From: a virus | Length of the DNA: 21,997 bases | IMG/VR virus record: IMGVR_UViG_3300042945_000144 | Location: 1 to 21,997 of that record | Direction: 5' to 3' (one strand) | Shown: positions 21,309 through 21,997 of the stretch, piece by piece | Layout: each line of letters starts with the position of its first letter | Position numbering within the stretch: the stretch's first letter is position 1 | Translations under genes and position numbers: made by a program | The notes under the pieces: model-generated | Database searches by the model: none | The model's input: the letters and a program-made list of their open reading frames with translations, nothing else | What the model was told of the DNA's origin: nothing

Positions 21309-21997
21309 TTACGACATCTTGCCGTCTTTGGACTGAATTTCAATCCGCTGAATCGACAGCGGTGCGCCACTGATATTGGACTCATACCCCGTTTGCACGA
21401 TTTTACCGCTGCCAGTGGCTTGCACGCTCAAAGTCTGCAAGGCCACGCCGTCAGAATACTGAGCGATGTCGTACTCGCCAATGCCGTATTCAGACACACC
21501 CTGCGTTGGGATCAGCGCGTTGGCCGACAGGTAGTTGGTGCTGAAGTCAAAACCCCACTTCATCGTCACGAACTGGTTCGTGCCACCGATCACCACCACC
21601 TTCAAGCGCTTGAGCAGCGACGTGACGTTGGCGTTACCCAAGTCAGCGTGGTTGGTGTAATACTGCATCCGGTAGGCCGTGGTGTGGTCTTGGTAGGTGC
21701 TGTACTTGCCGATGTAGCCGTTCTTGCCGATCAACACATCACCGTTGCGCCGCGACAACAGCGCCGTTGGCTCAATCGAGTTCCAAATCGTGACGCGGAA
21801 CGACCCATCTTGCAACTGCACGCGGGTGTCGAAGCAGTACACCTCTTTAACCGAAGGCAGCGTCATCAGGTAGAACGCCTCAGCCTCAGAATAAACGGTC
21901 TTAATGTTAGCCAGCGTCTCGCCAGCCACAATCGCCATAAAGTCGCTGCGGATGTTCTTGGACAGGTCGCCCAGAGGGGCTGACTTCTCGACGATCG
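21309..21997 (-). CDS. Tail/nozzle-type structural protein, C-terminal part (partial)
   Basis: The frame stays open to the right edge. About 19 codons before the internal ATG at 21938 read IVEKSAPLGDLSKNIRSDF without a stop, so that ATG is unlikely to be the true start and the gene begins outside the window. The visible 228 residues contain TVYSEAEAFYLMTLPSVKEV and beta-rich stretches ending GYESNISGAPLSIQRIEIQS. The pattern resembles the C-terminus of podovirus tail tubular/nozzle or DNA-stabilisation proteins, which join portal to tail. The assignment is from position before the fibre gene and fold impression. The stop at 21309 is 17 nt before the fibre start. Confidence 0.6.
   Translation of the reverse strand, partial: IVEKSAPLGDLSKNIRSDFMAIVAGETLANIKTVYSEAEAFYLMTLPSVKEVYCFDTRVQLQDGSFRVTIWNSIEPTALLSRRNGDVLIGKNGYIGKYSTYQDHTTAYRMQYYTNHADLGNANVTSLLKRLKVVVIGGTNQFVTMKWGFDFSTNYLSANALIPTQGVSEYGIGEYDIAQYSDGVALQTLSVQATGSGKIVQTGYESNISGAPLSIQRIEIQSKDGKMS

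Noticed and set aside
1-21997. Integrase, att site, lysis cassette, tRNA genes
   Set aside because: No recombinase, endolysin/holin pair, att-like repeat or tRNA cloverleaf was found, so lifestyle cannot be assigned from this window.

Overview
This window is part of a tailed-phage genome, most likely a short-tailed (podovirus-type) phage of a Gram-negative bacterium. The evidence is a P22-like portal, a terminase pair, Ala/Gln-rich proteins that look like DNA-ejection proteins, a tail-collar fibre, and a Sak4-type recombination module packed into operons with ATGA/TGATG overlaps. No bacterial housekeeping gene, tRNA, rRNA, CRISPR array or insertion sequence was seen. Host and family are inferences. 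Consensus DnaA boxes and strong AGGAG ribosome-binding sites fit a proteobacterial host; the overall look recalls phages of freshwater betaproteobacteria, but this is not proven.

Layout. (1) 1-4241, minus strand: late packaging genes in transcription order terS, terL, portal and a collagen-like protein that runs off the left edge. (2) 4242-5101: a mostly non-coding region that looks like a replication origin. It has five perfect DnaA boxes (TTATCCACA), two near-matches, a nine-copy TGACCC/GGGTCA cluster, a Fur-box-like palindrome and one small leftward gene. (3) 5093-8111, minus strand: an HTH regulator, a PAPS-reductase-like PP-loop protein and a TOPRIM primase-helicase, in one leftward early operon. 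(4) 8112-8218: a divergent control region with overlapping promoters and an operator-like inverted repeat. (5) 8219-15756, plus strand: a rightward early operon with Sak4-like ATPase, two small proteins, DUF669 SSB-like protein, Cas4-like exonuclease, superfamily-2 helicase, VRR-NUC nuclease, a ribbon-helix-helix protein and about eleven small accessory proteins. (6) 15763-21997, minus strand: three ejection-type proteins, a cupin, a collar fibre and a tail structural protein that runs off the right edge.

How it fits together. Both ends of the window are leftward late genes. If the genome is circular or circularly permuted, the late genes form one block (terS, terL, portal, collagen-like, then head and tail genes outside the window, then tail protein, fibre, cupin, ejection proteins) ending at the convergent junction near 15760. 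The divergent switch at about 8150 drives replication leftward toward the origin and recombination rightward. An intrinsic terminator facing left at about 10000 could stop late antisense read-through before it reaches the switch.

The most interesting part is the plasmid-like origin (DnaA boxes plus iteron-like hexamers, with one box overlapping the primase stop codon). Next are the Fur-like operator beside it, the antisense terminator, and the nested hairpin at the convergent junction. Capsid, integrase and lysis genes were not found in the window.
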